A stretch of DNA of 64,000 bases from Photobacterium sp. SKA34 (GCF_000153325.1 NZ_CH724146.1:184669-248668); one strand, 5' to 3'; shown: positions 34,005-43,078, numbered from the stretch's first letter. The notes: a model not told the origin generated them from the letters alone. Program-made: numbers and translations.

Positions 34005-35278
34005 TGAAAAATGAAGAATGGCAAAAATTAAAGTCGATGGAGATGGATGACTGGTTAAGCTTCATTAATGATGATGACGAATTAGGGCTTACTGCGGTTA
34101 AAGTAAAGTCAAAAGCGCCAACGGCAGATGAGCACTTGGTTGCTAAGTTTCAGGAGATAAATGACTTCTATAAAGCGAATGGTCGGTTGCCTGAAAACAA
34201 TATGGCGAACATTAGTGAACTAATGCTATTTAAACGTTTAGATTCAATAAGAAGTAATGACACCCAGTGCCAGGCGTTGGTTGATTTTGATGAATTCAAT
34301 TTGTTGCCATTAACGCATGAAGTGGCAGAACCAGCGGCAGAATATAAAGCAGAACCGAAACCAGAACCAAAGCCTGTGGTAAAAGAAATTAACTCAGTTG
34401 AAGACATATTCGCTGATGATGACTTTGGTTTACTGGGTGATTCTGACGATAGTATTTTTAACATCAAGCACGTAAAAACCGACAAACGAGCTGAAAGCGA
34501 TTTTGTGGCAAGGCGTAAGGCGTGTAAAGATTTTGCTAAATATAAAGACCTTTTTCCTGTTGTTCAGCAAGAGCTAAATAGTGGTCAGCGTAAAATTATT
34601 GAGTTTGATGATAAAGGTGAAAAACTTCAAGCAGGTGAATATTATGTGTTAAGTGGGGTGCTGATGTACCTTGAACATATAGATATCACTAGTGAAGCAA
34701 AAACTGTGGATGGAAAGCGTTTCAGAAAGGATGGGAGAACTCGGTGTATTTTTGAGAATGGTACAGAGTCGAACATGCTTTATCGCTCTATTGCTAAGTC
34801 ACTATATGCTGATGGAAAAATGGTTTCACCAAAAGGCGAACACTTCTCTGATATTAAAAATGTTGGTGAAGATGATGAGTCGGCAGGCTTTATTTATATA
34901 TTATCAAGCCAAAGCGAAGATCCTCGAATTAATTCAATTTCTAACTTATACAAAATTGGCTACGCAACTACACCTGTTGCCAAACGTATCGCCAATGCAG
35001 CAAATGAACCAACTTACTTAATGGCCCCCGTGAATGTTGTTGCTGAATATGAGTGTTACAACATGAATACACAGAAGTTTGAAAACCTAATTCATACTGT
35101 ATTTAAAGATGTTTGCATTGATGTGGAAATAGCCGATTTACAGGGCACTATGTGCAAACCGAGAGAGTGGTTCAGCGTACCGTTAGGGCAGATTAATACA
35201 GCTATTGAGCTTATTGTTAATGGGCAGATTGTAAACTATCGATATAATTCAACATCACAACAGTTAGAATTGAGATGA
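34004..35278 (+). CDS. T5orf172/GIY-YIG nuclease-domain protein
   Basis: The 424-residue protein starts at ATG 34004, which overlaps the helicase stop (TAATG). The C-terminal T5orf172-type GIY-YIG domain spans about 294-405: GFIYIL at 295-300, YKIG at 316-319, Arg328 in VAKRI, metal-binding Glu360 in KFENLIH, and REWF at 387-390. The N-terminal part has a helicase-associated-like segment (FQEINDFYKANGRLPENN, 49-66). An acidic/Pro-rich linker with EPKPEPKP at 117-124 follows, then a conserved-looking middle domain. Predicted to be the cleavage subunit of the restriction-like module. Confidence 0.82.
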   Translation: MKNEEWQKLKSMEMDDWLSFINDDDELGLTAVKVKSKAPTADEHLVAKFQEINDFYKANGRLPENNMANISELMLFKRLDSIRSNDTQCQALVDFDEFNLLPLTHEVAEPAAEYKAEPKPEPKPVVKEINSVEDIFADDDFGLLGDSDDSIFNIKHVKTDKRAESDFVARRKACKDFAKYKDLFPVVQQELNSGQRKIIEFDDKGEKLQAGEYYVLSGVLMYLEHIDITSEAKTVDGKRFRKDGRTRCIFENGTESNMLYRSIAKSLYADGKMVSPKGEHFSDIKNVGEDDESAGFIYILSSQSEDPRINSISNLYKIGYATTPVAKRIANAANEPTYLMAPVNVVAEYECYNMNTQKFENLIHTVFKDVCIDVEIADLQGTMCKPREWFSVPLGQINTAIELIVNGQIVNYRYNSTSQQLELR

Positions 35279-35462
35279 GGTCGATAAGTAAGGAACCATA
35301 GTCGTAGTTATAAAAGTTTCGATCTTTGCTGTTACAAAATCGATGTATATAACAGTGAGACTGCATTAGTTTCAAACTTTACTGTTACCTTACTCTCTAT
35401 AGCGTTACGTAACAACAAGCCCTATACGCGAGAAAAGTTTCAAACTTTAATGCCTACCGACA
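35279..35462. repeat. Transposon left end: inverted repeat with three spaced TnsB-type sites
   Basis: Inverted copies of the right-end repeat lie at 35315-35333, 35368-35386 and 35436-35454, spaced by 53 and 68 bases. Wide spacing on the cargo side fits the Tn7 left end. The terminus CTACCGACA pairs with TGTCGGTAG at 23684. No gene here. Confidence 0.87.
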
Positions 35463-35467
35463 CAACT
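35463..35467. repeat. Target-site duplication of the Tn7-like element (distal side)
   Basis: CAACT, identical to 23679-23683. The rest of the glmS terminator (TTGCGTC and T run) follows. Confidence 0.9.
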
Positions 35468-35611
35468 TGCGTCTTTTTTATCGGCATTCTTGATAAGGTT
35501 TACTGTGTTGCGAAATAAAAAAATGCCTGATTATCCATACGATGTGCGATTCAAATTAAGAATAAAAGTCTGCTTTGATTTTATCTTATTGAATATTAAG
35601 GATTAAAAAAA

Positions 35612-35671
35612 ATGAAAAATTGGCTCATCATCTGCACTGCAACAAATAGTGAAGCGTTCTTCACTATCTGA
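35612..35671 (+). CDS. Possible 19-residue upstream peptide before the first XRE gene
   Basis: ATG 35612 follows AAGGA by nine bases and encodes MKNWLIICTATNSEAFFTI before a TGA that lies 13 bases ahead of the regulator start. It covers the palindrome at 35646. It may be a leader peptide or chance; there is no homology to lean on. Confidence 0.3.
   Translation: MKNWLIICTATNSEAFFTI
35646..35667. promoter_or_regulatory. Perfect palindrome ahead of the first XRE regulator
   Basis: Arms ATAGTGAAG and CTTCACTAT with a CGTT centre end 17 bases before the ATG at 35685. This could be an autoregulatory operator or an RNA hairpin near the SD. Confidence 0.55.
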
Positions 35672-35684
35672 TTGGAGAAGGTGT

Positions 35685-36062
35685 ATGACAGAGCCAAAGA
35701 CAAAGATTGCCGCTAGGATCAAGGATGCTCGTGAATGGAAAGGATTAACCCAAGTACATATGGCCCAGCAGTTGAAAGTTGCTCGCCAAACGTATCTTGA
35801 TCTTGAAACCGGAAAAACAGAGCCTAAAGTACGATTATTGTCTGAGATCTCGGAGATCACTGAGCGGCCACTAACTTGGTTTGTTTATGGTGATGAAGGA
35901 ATAGAAATTTTAGAAAGTGAGTACAAGGAAGAAATTGATCGCTTATTGCAATTTTTTAGTCGCTTGCCACATTCTGCTCGTCACGTTATTTTGCAGCAAT
36001 GCATCAACTTAGCGAGTTTCATGGCGGAATACACCCGTGCCTTAACACATAAAAATAAGTAG
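35685..36062 (+). CDS. Small XRE-family HTH regulator (paralogue 1)
   Basis: The 125-residue protein has a Cro/CI-type helix-turn-helix at about 8-62 (IAARIKDAREWKGLTQVHMAQQL, then VARQTYLDLETGKTEP). A short C-terminal helical tail with no recognised sensor domain follows. ATG 35685 follows GGAGAAGG. Its neighbour at 36231 is a clear paralogue with about half the HTH residues identical. It lies just beyond the transposon insertion, on the chromosome. DNA target and role unknown; the adjacent palindrome suggests self-control. Confidence 0.85.
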   Translation: MTEPKTKIAARIKDAREWKGLTQVHMAQQLKVARQTYLDLETGKTEPKVRLLSEISEITERPLTWFVYGDEGIEILESEYKEEIDRLLQFFSRLPHSARHVILQQCINLASFMAEYTRALTHKNK

Positions 36063-36230
36063 CCGAATCACGATAATCTTTAGTGCCTACTTAGTTGTTC
36101 ATTTTGGTATTTTTACTGTCTAGCTTTGGTTACAGTGAATATGACGCATCACAAATTTGTATTACTACCCATAGACATCTATTTTTGCGAAGAATAGTTT
36201 AAGCAAAGTTTTGTGTTTAGTGCGGTTTAA

Positions 36231-36623
36231 ATGTCGATGATGAGTGAACATAGTGTTGAGCGTGAGATTAATAACGCAATGACAGAAATAGCGCATATTG
36301 CACAAAAGATTCGAGAAGCGAGAGAATGGAAAGGGATCACTCAAGTAAGTATGGCTAAGCAGCTAGGTGTTGCTCGTCAAACTTACCTTGATTTGGAGTC
36401 GGGGAAAACAGAGCCTAGAGTATTAATGCTAATGAACATAGCGAAGATAACAGGGCGTTCTCTGCATTGGTTTATTTCAGACGACAATACACCCGAATAT
36501 GGTGATATCAATCGATTATCGGTAATGTATGCGCAGGTACCTTCTCCTTTACGCCAAAAAATGATTGAACAAAATATTAATTTGATTTCCAGTTGCCTTG
36601 AATATGTTTCGGACAGCCATTAA
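36231..36623 (+). CDS. Small XRE-family HTH regulator (paralogue 2)
   Basis: The 130-residue protein is a paralogue of the preceding gene: IAQKIREAREWKGITQVSMAKQL then VARQTYLDLESGKTEP, followed by a different short tail. ATGs at 36231, 36237 and 36240 are candidate starts. Alignment with paralogue 1 favours ATG 36279 (MTEIAHIAQ), which would leave 114 residues, but no SD decides. A bidirectional terminator follows. Function not known. Confidence 0.82.
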   Translation: MSMMSEHSVEREINNAMTEIAHIAQKIREAREWKGITQVSMAKQLGVARQTYLDLESGKTEPRVLMLMNIAKITGRSLHWFISDDNTPEYGDINRLSVMYAQVPSPLRQKMIEQNINLISSCLEYVSDSH

Positions 36624-36639
36624 TCATATTGATTGTTAT

Positions 36640-36668
36640 AAAAAAGCAGCGATTACGCTGCTTTTTTT
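36640..36668. terminator. Bidirectional terminator between the XRE gene and ilvA
   Basis: Stem AAAAAGCAGCG / CGCTGCTTTTT, 4-nt loop, between convergent genes. Confidence 0.9.
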
Positions 36669-36682
36669 GTTATGGGCGATCA

Positions 36683-38236
36683 TTACTGAGCAAGAAAAAA
36701 CTTATAGGCTGGATTTTCTGTTTCGTCTTTCCATTGATAACCAAGTTCGCGTAAGTGGCTTGTAAATGACAGTAAATCTTTGTCTTCAAGTTCAAAGCCA
36801 CATAAGACACGACCATAATCTGCCCCATGATTACGATAATTAAATAAGCTAATATTCCAATGACAACCAAGGGTGTTTAAAAAGCGAATAAGTGCACCTG
36901 GGTATTCAGGAAACTCAAAGCTATATAAACGTTCTTTAAGCGGTTTTGATGGTCTACCACCAATCATATAACGAACATGGACTTTCGCCATTTCGTCATC
37001 AGATAAATCGACCACCGGATATCCGCCTTTTCGCAGATCTTTTATGATGCCATCAAGCTCTTCTTGGCCTTGAATTAAACGCACACCAACAAAAACATTG
37101 GCCAGAGCATCATCGTTATATCGGTAGTTAAACTCGGTTACTGCTCGACCACCAATCAAATGGCAGAAATCAAGAAAAGCACCTGGGCGTTCAGGGATCG
37201 TAACGGCTAATAACCCTTCACGTTTTTCACCTAACTCGCAACGCTCTGAGACATAGCGTAGACCATGAAAATTCAAGTTTGCGCCTGATAAAATAGCGGC
37301 AAGTTGCTGATCGCGGATTTGGTGCTGCTCGACGTATTTTTTTAGTCCTGCCAGAGAAAGTGCCCCTGAAGGCTCAGCAATCGCCCGCGTATCTTCAAAA
37401 ATATCTTTTACAGCCGAGCAAATTTCATCACTGCTGACCGTGATAACATCATCAAGGTATTGCTGACATAAACGGAAAGTCTCGCTGCCTATTTGCTTAA
37501 CTGCAACTCCATCGGCAAACATACCTACTTGATCTAACGAGACTGGTTTACCCGCATCAAGGGCTGCTTTTAAGCAGGCAGAATCTTCAGCTTCAACACC
37601 AACTACCTTAATTTCAGGTAATAATTGCTTTAGTAATACCGCAACACCTGCGGCTAAACCACCACCGCCAACGGGCACAAAAACACAATCCAAATGGCCG
37701 TTTTGTTGTACTAATTCAATACCGATAGTCCCTTGTCCTGCGATCACCGAAGGGTGATCGAAAGGAGGAATAAAAGTATAGCCATGTTGTTGCGCTAATT
37801 GTTCAGCGTAGCCTTTTGCTTCATCAAAGTTATTGCCATGCAGTACTACAATCCCGCCAAAACTACGTACCGCATCAACCTTAATATCCGGTGTGGTACG
37901 TGGCATGACAATCGTGGCTTTAACACCGAGTTTTTGGCTTGATAAGGCAAGACCTTGCGCATGATTACCAGCAGAGGCTGCTATCACCCCAGCAGCTTTC
38001 TGAGGCTCAGTCAGTTGCGACATCATGTTGTAAGCGCCGCGTAACTTAAATGAGTGAACGGGTTGGCGGTCTTCCCGTTTTAGTTGGATCTGATTTGCTA
38101 TCCTTGCACTCAGACGGTCCATATTTTGTAATGGGGTGACTTGCGCCACCTCATAAACGGGTGCTCGAAGGATATTGCGAAGATAGTCAGCTCCGCTAAG
38201 TAGCTTTTCATCCGTGGCCTGTTTCACTTCGCTCAT
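36683..38236 (-). CDS. ilvA: Threonine deaminase (ammonia-lyase), biosynthetic
   Basis: IlvA converts threonine to 2-oxobutanoate, the first step to isoleucine. The 517-residue protein has the PLP lysine in PVHSFKLRGAYNM near residue 62, and the phosphate-binding loop VGGGGLAAG. Two ACT-like regulatory regions (from about 330 to the end) bind isoleucine and valine. Last gene of ilvGMEDA; it starts 5 bases after the ilvD stop. Length as in E. coli (514). Confidence 0.97.
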   Translation of the reverse strand: MSEVKQATDEKLLSGADYLRNILRAPVYEVAQVTPLQNMDRLSARIANQIQLKREDRQPVHSFKLRGAYNMMSQLTEPQKAAGVIAASAGNHAQGLALSSQKLGVKATIVMPRTTPDIKVDAVRSFGGIVVLHGNNFDEAKGYAEQLAQQHGYTFIPPFDHPSVIAGQGTIGIELVQQNGHLDCVFVPVGGGGLAAGVAVLLKQLLPEIKVVGVEAEDSACLKAALDAGKPVSLDQVGMFADGVAVKQIGSETFRLCQQYLDDVITVSSDEICSAVKDIFEDTRAIAEPSGALSLAGLKKYVEQHQIRDQQLAAILSGANLNFHGLRYVSERCELGEKREGLLAVTIPERPGAFLDFCHLIGGRAVTEFNYRYNDDALANVFVGVRLIQGQEELDGIIKDLRKGGYPVVDLSDDEMAKVHVRYMIGGRPSKPLKERLYSFEFPEYPGALIRFLNTLGCHWNISLFNYRNHGADYGRVLCGFELEDKDLLSFTSHLRELGYQWKDETENPAYKFFLAQ

Positions 38237-38241
38237 GGTGA

Positions 38242-40083
38242 TTATCCTTCTAGTTTTGACTTATCGCGTACTGCGCCTTTATCTGCACTGGTCGCTAGAT
38301 TGGCATAGGCTTTTAGGGCAAAAGAAACCTGACGTTCACGATCAACTGGCTTCCAACCGCGTTGGTTCGTTGCTTCACGACGTGCAGCAAGTGTTGTCTC
38401 ATCAACATTCAGTTCAATACTACGGTTTGGAATATCAATCGCGATAATATCGCCATTTTCGATAAGACCAATCGTGCCACCGTTTGCCGCTTCAGGCGAA
38501 ACATGACCAATAGATAGGCCACTAGTACCGCCAGAGAATCGACCGTCAGTGATCAACGCACATTCTTTACCGAGGCCCATAGATTTAAGGTAAGTGGTTG
38601 GATACAACATTTCTTGCATCCCAGGGCCACCTTTTGGTCCTTCATAACGAATAACCACGACATCGCCCGCTTTTACTTTGCCAGCAAGAATTGCTTCAAC
38701 TGCGGTATCTTGGCTTTCAAACACGACAGCCGGTCCTGTAAAGGTTAAGCAACTTTCATCAACACCTGCGGTTTTAACAATACAACCATCGAGTGCCATA
38801 TTGCCAGACAGTACAGCTAGACCACCATCTTGACTAAAGGCAAACTCTTTCTTACGAATACAACCATTTTCTCGATCATCATCAAGGGTGTCCCAACGAC
38901 AATTTTGTGAAAATGCTTGCGTGGTACGAATACCTGCAGGACCTGCGCGGAAGAACGTTTTGATGTCTTCTGAGTCTGTTAAGGTGATGTCGTAGTGGCG
39001 GAAACTTTCAGCAAAGGTTTCACCTAAAATATTGTGGCAATCGTTGTGGAAAAGGCCTGCACGATCCAGTTCACCTAAAATACTGTAAACGCCACCCGCT
39101 CGGTGAACATCTTCCATATGATATTTCGGTGTTGACGGCGCAACTTTACATAGGTGAGGAACAATACGAGACATGCGATCAATATCGGTCATGGTGAAAT
39201 CAATTTCACCTTCTTGCGCTGCGGCTAAAAGGTGTAAAACGGTATTGGTTGATCCCCCCATCGCAATATCTAATGCCATCGCATTTTCAAAGGCTTTTTT
39301 ATTGGCAATGTTACGAGGCAGTGCAGATTCATCATCTTGCTCATAGTAGCGTTTCGTCAATGCCACAATGCGTTTACCCGCATTAATAAATAGTTGCTCG
39401 CGATCTGCGTGCGTCGCTAGCATTGAACCATTACCTGGCTGACTTAAACCTAATGCTTCGGTTAAACAGTTCATTGAGTTTGCTGTGAACATACCAGAGC
39501 ACGAACCACAGGTAGGGCACGCTGAACGTTCGATCTGCTCGCTTTGCTCATCTGACACTTTAGGATCGGCACCTTGGATCATCGCATCGACTAAATCGAG
39601 TTTGATCACTTGCTCTGAAAGCTTGGTTTTACCCGCTTCCATTGGTCCGCCAGAAACAAAAATAACCGGAATATTTAGGCGAAGTGATGCCATCAACATT
39701 CCAGGGGTGATTTTGTCGCAGTTTGAGATACATACCATCGCATCGGCACAGTGGGCGTTCACCATGTACTCAACAGAATCTGAAATGAGCTCACGTGACG
39801 GTAGTGAATACAACATCCCACCGTGACCCATCGCGATACCATCATCAACGGCAATAGTATTAAACTCTTTGGCAATACCGCCCGCTTCTTCGATTTGCTT
39901 AGCGACTAATTGACCGAGGTCTTTTAAGTGTACGTGACCGGGAACAAATTGGGTAAACGAGTTCACAACGGCAATAATCGGCTTACCGAAATCTTCATCT
40001 TTAACGCCAGTTGCGCGCCATAAGGCACGAGCGCCAGCCATATTTCGGCCATGGGTAGTGGTTGCTGAACGGTATTTAGGCAT
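38242..40083 (-). CDS. ilvD: Dihydroxy-acid dehydratase
   Basis: IlvD dehydrates dihydroxy acids to the 2-keto acid precursors of valine and isoleucine. It is an Fe-S enzyme of 613 residues. Cluster ligands are in ISNCDKITPGM and ACPTCGSCSGMFTANSMN (with the essential SCSGMF motif); TDGRFSGGTSGLSIGHVSPEA lies near residue 515. It lies between ilvE and ilvA on the minus strand. Confidence 0.98.
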   Translation of the reverse strand: MPKYRSATTTHGRNMAGARALWRATGVKDEDFGKPIIAVVNSFTQFVPGHVHLKDLGQLVAKQIEEAGGIAKEFNTIAVDDGIAMGHGGMLYSLPSRELISDSVEYMVNAHCADAMVCISNCDKITPGMLMASLRLNIPVIFVSGGPMEAGKTKLSEQVIKLDLVDAMIQGADPKVSDEQSEQIERSACPTCGSCSGMFTANSMNCLTEALGLSQPGNGSMLATHADREQLFINAGKRIVALTKRYYEQDDESALPRNIANKKAFENAMALDIAMGGSTNTVLHLLAAAQEGEIDFTMTDIDRMSRIVPHLCKVAPSTPKYHMEDVHRAGGVYSILGELDRAGLFHNDCHNILGETFAESFRHYDITLTDSEDIKTFFRAGPAGIRTTQAFSQNCRWDTLDDDRENGCIRKKEFAFSQDGGLAVLSGNMALDGCIVKTAGVDESCLTFTGPAVVFESQDTAVEAILAGKVKAGDVVVIRYEGPKGGPGMQEMLYPTTYLKSMGLGKECALITDGRFSGGTSGLSIGHVSPEAANGGTIGLIENGDIIAIDIPNRSIELNVDETTLAARREATNQRGWKPVDRERQVSFALKAYANLATSADKGAVRDKSKLEG

Positions 40084-40164
40084 AACAGAAAATCCTTTTT
40101 AGAGCACTGTCGCTAATGCATTAGCGACAGTTTTGGTATGTGTCGGTTTGATTGTGAAGGGCAA

Positions 40165-41097
40165 TTACTTTTGTGGATAAACGAAATCTAACCAGCCCCA
40201 TTTATCTTCTGTTTCACCATTGAACAGACCGAAGTAAGCGGCTTGTAGCTCTTTGGTGATAGGACCTCGCTTGCCTTCACCAACGGTAATTTGATCAACG
40301 CTACGCACTGGCACAATCTCAGCAGCGGTACCTGTCATGAAGATCTCATCGGCAAGGTAAAGCGCCTCACGGGCAATGTTTTCTTCACGTACTTCGTAAC
40401 CCCGTTCTTTGGCTAGGATCATGATAGTGTCACGGGTGATGCCTGGTAAAATTGCGCTAGTCGTTGGTGGCGTTGAAAGAACGCCGTTACGAATAACAAA
40501 GATATTTTCGCCAGCACCTTCAGATAGATAACCATCCACACTTAATGCGATCCCTTCTGCGTAACCATGGCGACGTGCTTCGCTACCAACCAGTAGTGAT
40601 GATAGGTAGTTACCGCCTGCTTTTGCAGCTGTTGGAATGGTATTTGGCGCTGCACGGTTCCAACTAGAGATCATTGCATCGACACCGTTTTCTAGCGCTT
40701 CTTCACCTAAGTAAGAACCCCAAGGGAAAGCAGCAACAATCAAATCCATTTTTGTATCAACGGGAGGGCAAACGCCTAGGCCAACATTACCTACATAACC
40801 CAATGGACGAATGTAAGCAGAATCGAGTTTATTTACTCGGATCGTTTCACGGCAAATTTCCATTAGCTCATCGCAGCTGTATGGGATCGGGAAGCGATAA
40901 ATTTTTGCCGAATTTTTTAGTCGTACCATGTGTTCTTCATGACGAAAAACGGCTGGGCCTTTTGGCGTGTTGTAGCAACGGATCCCTTCAAATACTGAGG
41001 TGCCATAGTGCATTGCGTGAGTTAAAACGTGAACATTAGCATCAGCCCAAGGCACTATCTCACCGTTAAACCAAATGTAATCTGCTGTATTTGCCAT
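40165..41097 (-). CDS. ilvE: Branched-chain amino acid aminotransferase
   Basis: IlvE makes the last transamination of Ile, Val and Leu synthesis. The 310-residue class-IV PLP enzyme starts MANTADYIWFNGEIVPW; ATG 41097 follows AAAGGAATT. Key parts are VHVLTHAMHYGTSVFEGIRCY, the PLP lysine in NTIPTAAKAGGNYLSS, and EIFMTGTAAEIVPVRSVD. A 69-base upstream in-frame extension exists but has no support. Confidence 0.97.
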   Translation of the reverse strand: MANTADYIWFNGEIVPWADANVHVLTHAMHYGTSVFEGIRCYNTPKGPAVFRHEEHMVRLKNSAKIYRFPIPYSCDELMEICRETIRVNKLDSAYIRPLGYVGNVGLGVCPPVDTKMDLIVAAFPWGSYLGEEALENGVDAMISSWNRAAPNTIPTAAKAGGNYLSSLLVGSEARRHGYAEGIALSVDGYLSEGAGENIFVIRNGVLSTPPTTSAILPGITRDTIMILAKERGYEVREENIAREALYLADEIFMTGTAAEIVPVRSVDQITVGEGKRGPITKELQAAYFGLFNGETEDKWGWLDFVYPQK

Positions 41098-41117
41098 GTT
41101 GAATTCCTTTCTAAAAT

Positions 41118-41366
41118 TTAATCCAGTAACTGTAGGGGGGAAGTCTCTACACTGATGATGTCCCACAGTTTTTCAATTTGGTTGATAAGCGTCGATATAG
41201 GACGAGTACTATCTACGATAATTTCGATTCTGGCTATCTTGCTATGATGATTTTGTGTTGCATCGACTTTTTTTATGATGAAGCCACGATGGCGGATCAC
41301 ACGTAAAATTCGCTCAAGTAATACAGGCTTATCATTAGCGGTAATGTTGAGTAAATATCTCTCCAT
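41118..41366 (-). CDS. ilvM: Acetolactate synthase isozyme II small subunit
   Basis: IlvM is the short regulatory ACT subunit of AHAS II. The 82 residues start MERYLLNITANDKPVLLERI and include GFIIKKVDATQ. Its ATG overlaps the ilvG stop (TAATG), indicating translational coupling that keeps the subunits in ratio. Confidence 0.95.
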   Translation of the reverse strand: MERYLLNITANDKPVLLERILRVIRHRGFIIKKVDATQNHHSKIARIEIIVDSTRPISTLINQIEKLWDIISVETSPLQLLD

Positions 41367-43012
41367 TAGGTGTTCTCCAGCATATCTTGGTTTGCAGCAC
41401 CCGGTGGAACCAGTGGCCATACATTTTGTTCTTCATCAATCAATACATGCAACAAGTAAGCGGTTTTACTGGCGAGCATTTCTTCTAGTGCAGGAGCCAC
41501 TTCTTCTTTACGAGTAATGGTTTTTCCTGGGATATCAAACGCCTTAGCTAACATCACAAAATCAGGATTATCATCTAGGATGGTTTCACTGTGGCGACCA
41601 TCAAAAAACAGCGACTGCCATTGGCGTACCATACCTAAGCGTTGGTTATTGATAAGTACCATTTTGACAGGAATACTACGGCGCTTTAAAGTTCCCAATT
41701 CTTGTACATTCATCATAAACGAGCCATCACCAGAGATCAGAATAGATTGATCATCAGGACGGGCAACACTGGCTCCCATTGCTGCAGGTAAACCAAAGCC
41801 CATCGTGCCAAGGCCTGCTGATGTAATGTAGTTTTGTGGCTCACGAGGTTGAATATGCTGTGCGGCCCACATTTGGTGCTGACCAACATCGGTCGATACC
41901 ATGCTGCTATCTGGCATCATATCTGACAATTGCTTAAGCAGTAATGGTGCGTAAATCAGATCGCCTGGATGGTCATAGCGCCATTTGCCAATTTTACGAA
42001 TATGTTCGCTGTGAGTGAGCCAACGGCTGATATCTTGGCTAAGCTCTAACTGAGGCAAAATAGTATTAATATCGCCACGTAATGGCGCATCAGCATGACG
42101 TAATTTACTAAATTCAGCTGCATCAATATCAATATGAATCACTTTCGCGTGTGGCGCAAAGGTATCCAATTTTCCGGTTACGCGATCATCAAAACGGGCA
42201 CCAACCACAATTAATAAATCCGCTTCTTGTACCACTAAGTTGGCCGCTTTTGTACCGTGCATACCTAGCATACCAAGATAATGTGGGTCATGGCGCTCGA
42301 TAGAGCCTAATCCTTTTAAGGTACTGACCGAAGGCATCGGATTAAGGCTTAAAAACTGACGTAAGGTATCGGTTGCATTGGCAATTTGTACCCCACCACC
42401 GACATACATTACTGGACGATGACTTTTATCTAATAATTCTTGAGCTGCAGTGATTACTTCACTATTAACCGTTGGAACTGCTGGTGGCTTAATAGGAGGT
42501 AGTAATTCGGTTGGCGCTTGTGCAAGCTGCACATCTTTGGCTATATCAACAATAACAGGGCCTGGACGACCGGCTTTAGCGACCACAAATGCTTCAGCAA
42601 GGGTTGGCGCAAGATCATTGACATCTGTTACCAGGTAGCTGTGTTTGGTACATGATAAAGACATCCCAATCACATCCATTTCTTGGAAGGCATCGGTTCC
42701 AATATGGGTGCTGGCAACTTGTCCAGTAATCGCAACCAAGGGGACTGAATCCATAAAGGCGTCAGCAAGTCCTGTGACGAGATTCGTGGCACCAGGACCT
42801 GATGTTGCCATACAGACAGCTACATCTTGGGTGGATCGAGCCATACCAATAGCAGCCATTGCTGCTCCTTGTTCGTGACGGCAGAGGATATGTTCTACTC
42901 CACCATCATATAAAGCGTCATAAATTGGCATGATGGCACCGCCAGGGTAACCAAATATGGTTTTGATACCCTGCTGATGCAGCGCTTTTACGACTAATTC
43001 TGCCCCTGTCAT
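41366..43012 (-). CDS. ilvG: Acetolactate synthase isozyme II large subunit
   Basis: IlvG makes acetolactate and acetohydroxybutyrate. The 548-residue ThDP enzyme has the N-terminal GYPGGAIMPIYDAL, the catalytic Glu in CRHEQGAAMAAIG, the FAD-type central domain and the ThDP motif ISGDGSFMMN ... INNQRLGMVRQW. The frame is intact, unlike in E. coli K-12 where ilvG carries a frameshift. First structural gene of ilvGMEDA. Confidence 0.97.
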   Translation of the reverse strand: MTGAELVVKALHQQGIKTIFGYPGGAIMPIYDALYDGGVEHILCRHEQGAAMAAIGMARSTQDVAVCMATSGPGATNLVTGLADAFMDSVPLVAITGQVASTHIGTDAFQEMDVIGMSLSCTKHSYLVTDVNDLAPTLAEAFVVAKAGRPGPVIVDIAKDVQLAQAPTELLPPIKPPAVPTVNSEVITAAQELLDKSHRPVMYVGGGVQIANATDTLRQFLSLNPMPSVSTLKGLGSIERHDPHYLGMLGMHGTKAANLVVQEADLLIVVGARFDDRVTGKLDTFAPHAKVIHIDIDAAEFSKLRHADAPLRGDINTILPQLELSQDISRWLTHSEHIRKIGKWRYDHPGDLIYAPLLLKQLSDMMPDSSMVSTDVGQHQMWAAQHIQPREPQNYITSAGLGTMGFGLPAAMGASVARPDDQSILISGDGSFMMNVQELGTLKRRSIPVKMVLINNQRLGMVRQWQSLFFDGRHSETILDDNPDFVMLAKAFDIPGKTITRKEEVAPALEEMLASKTAYLLHVLIDEEQNVWPLVPPGAANQDMLENT

Positions 43013-43078
43013 CGCAGCTCCTTGCTTACTTTGCGAGATCTATTTGAGATGATTACGATTACTCAAATCCATTTGTTG

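Larger units (their letters stand above)
23684..35462. mobile_element. Tn7-family transposon, 11.8 kb, damaged by an internal IS3 element
   Basis: The ends are inverted copies beginning TGTCGGTAG(A/G)CATTAAAGT and are flanked by the 5-bp repeat CAACT. The insertion point is 24 nt behind glmS, as for Tn7. By Tn7 convention the glmS-proximal end next to tnsA is the right end. The order is tnsA, tnsB, tnsC, tnsD (3' truncated), IS3-family element, MmeI-like methyltransferase (5' truncated), SF2 helicase, GIY-YIG nuclease, left end. The proteins match my memory of Tn7's own Tns proteins closely, so this belongs to the classical Tn7 branch and not to the CRISPR-associated ones. tnsE is absent. Confidence 0.95.

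Noticed and set aside
34692..35021. 109-codon plus-strand frame inside the GIY-YIG gene
   Set aside because: Out-of-frame shadow; the GIY-YIG frame is the one with motifs.
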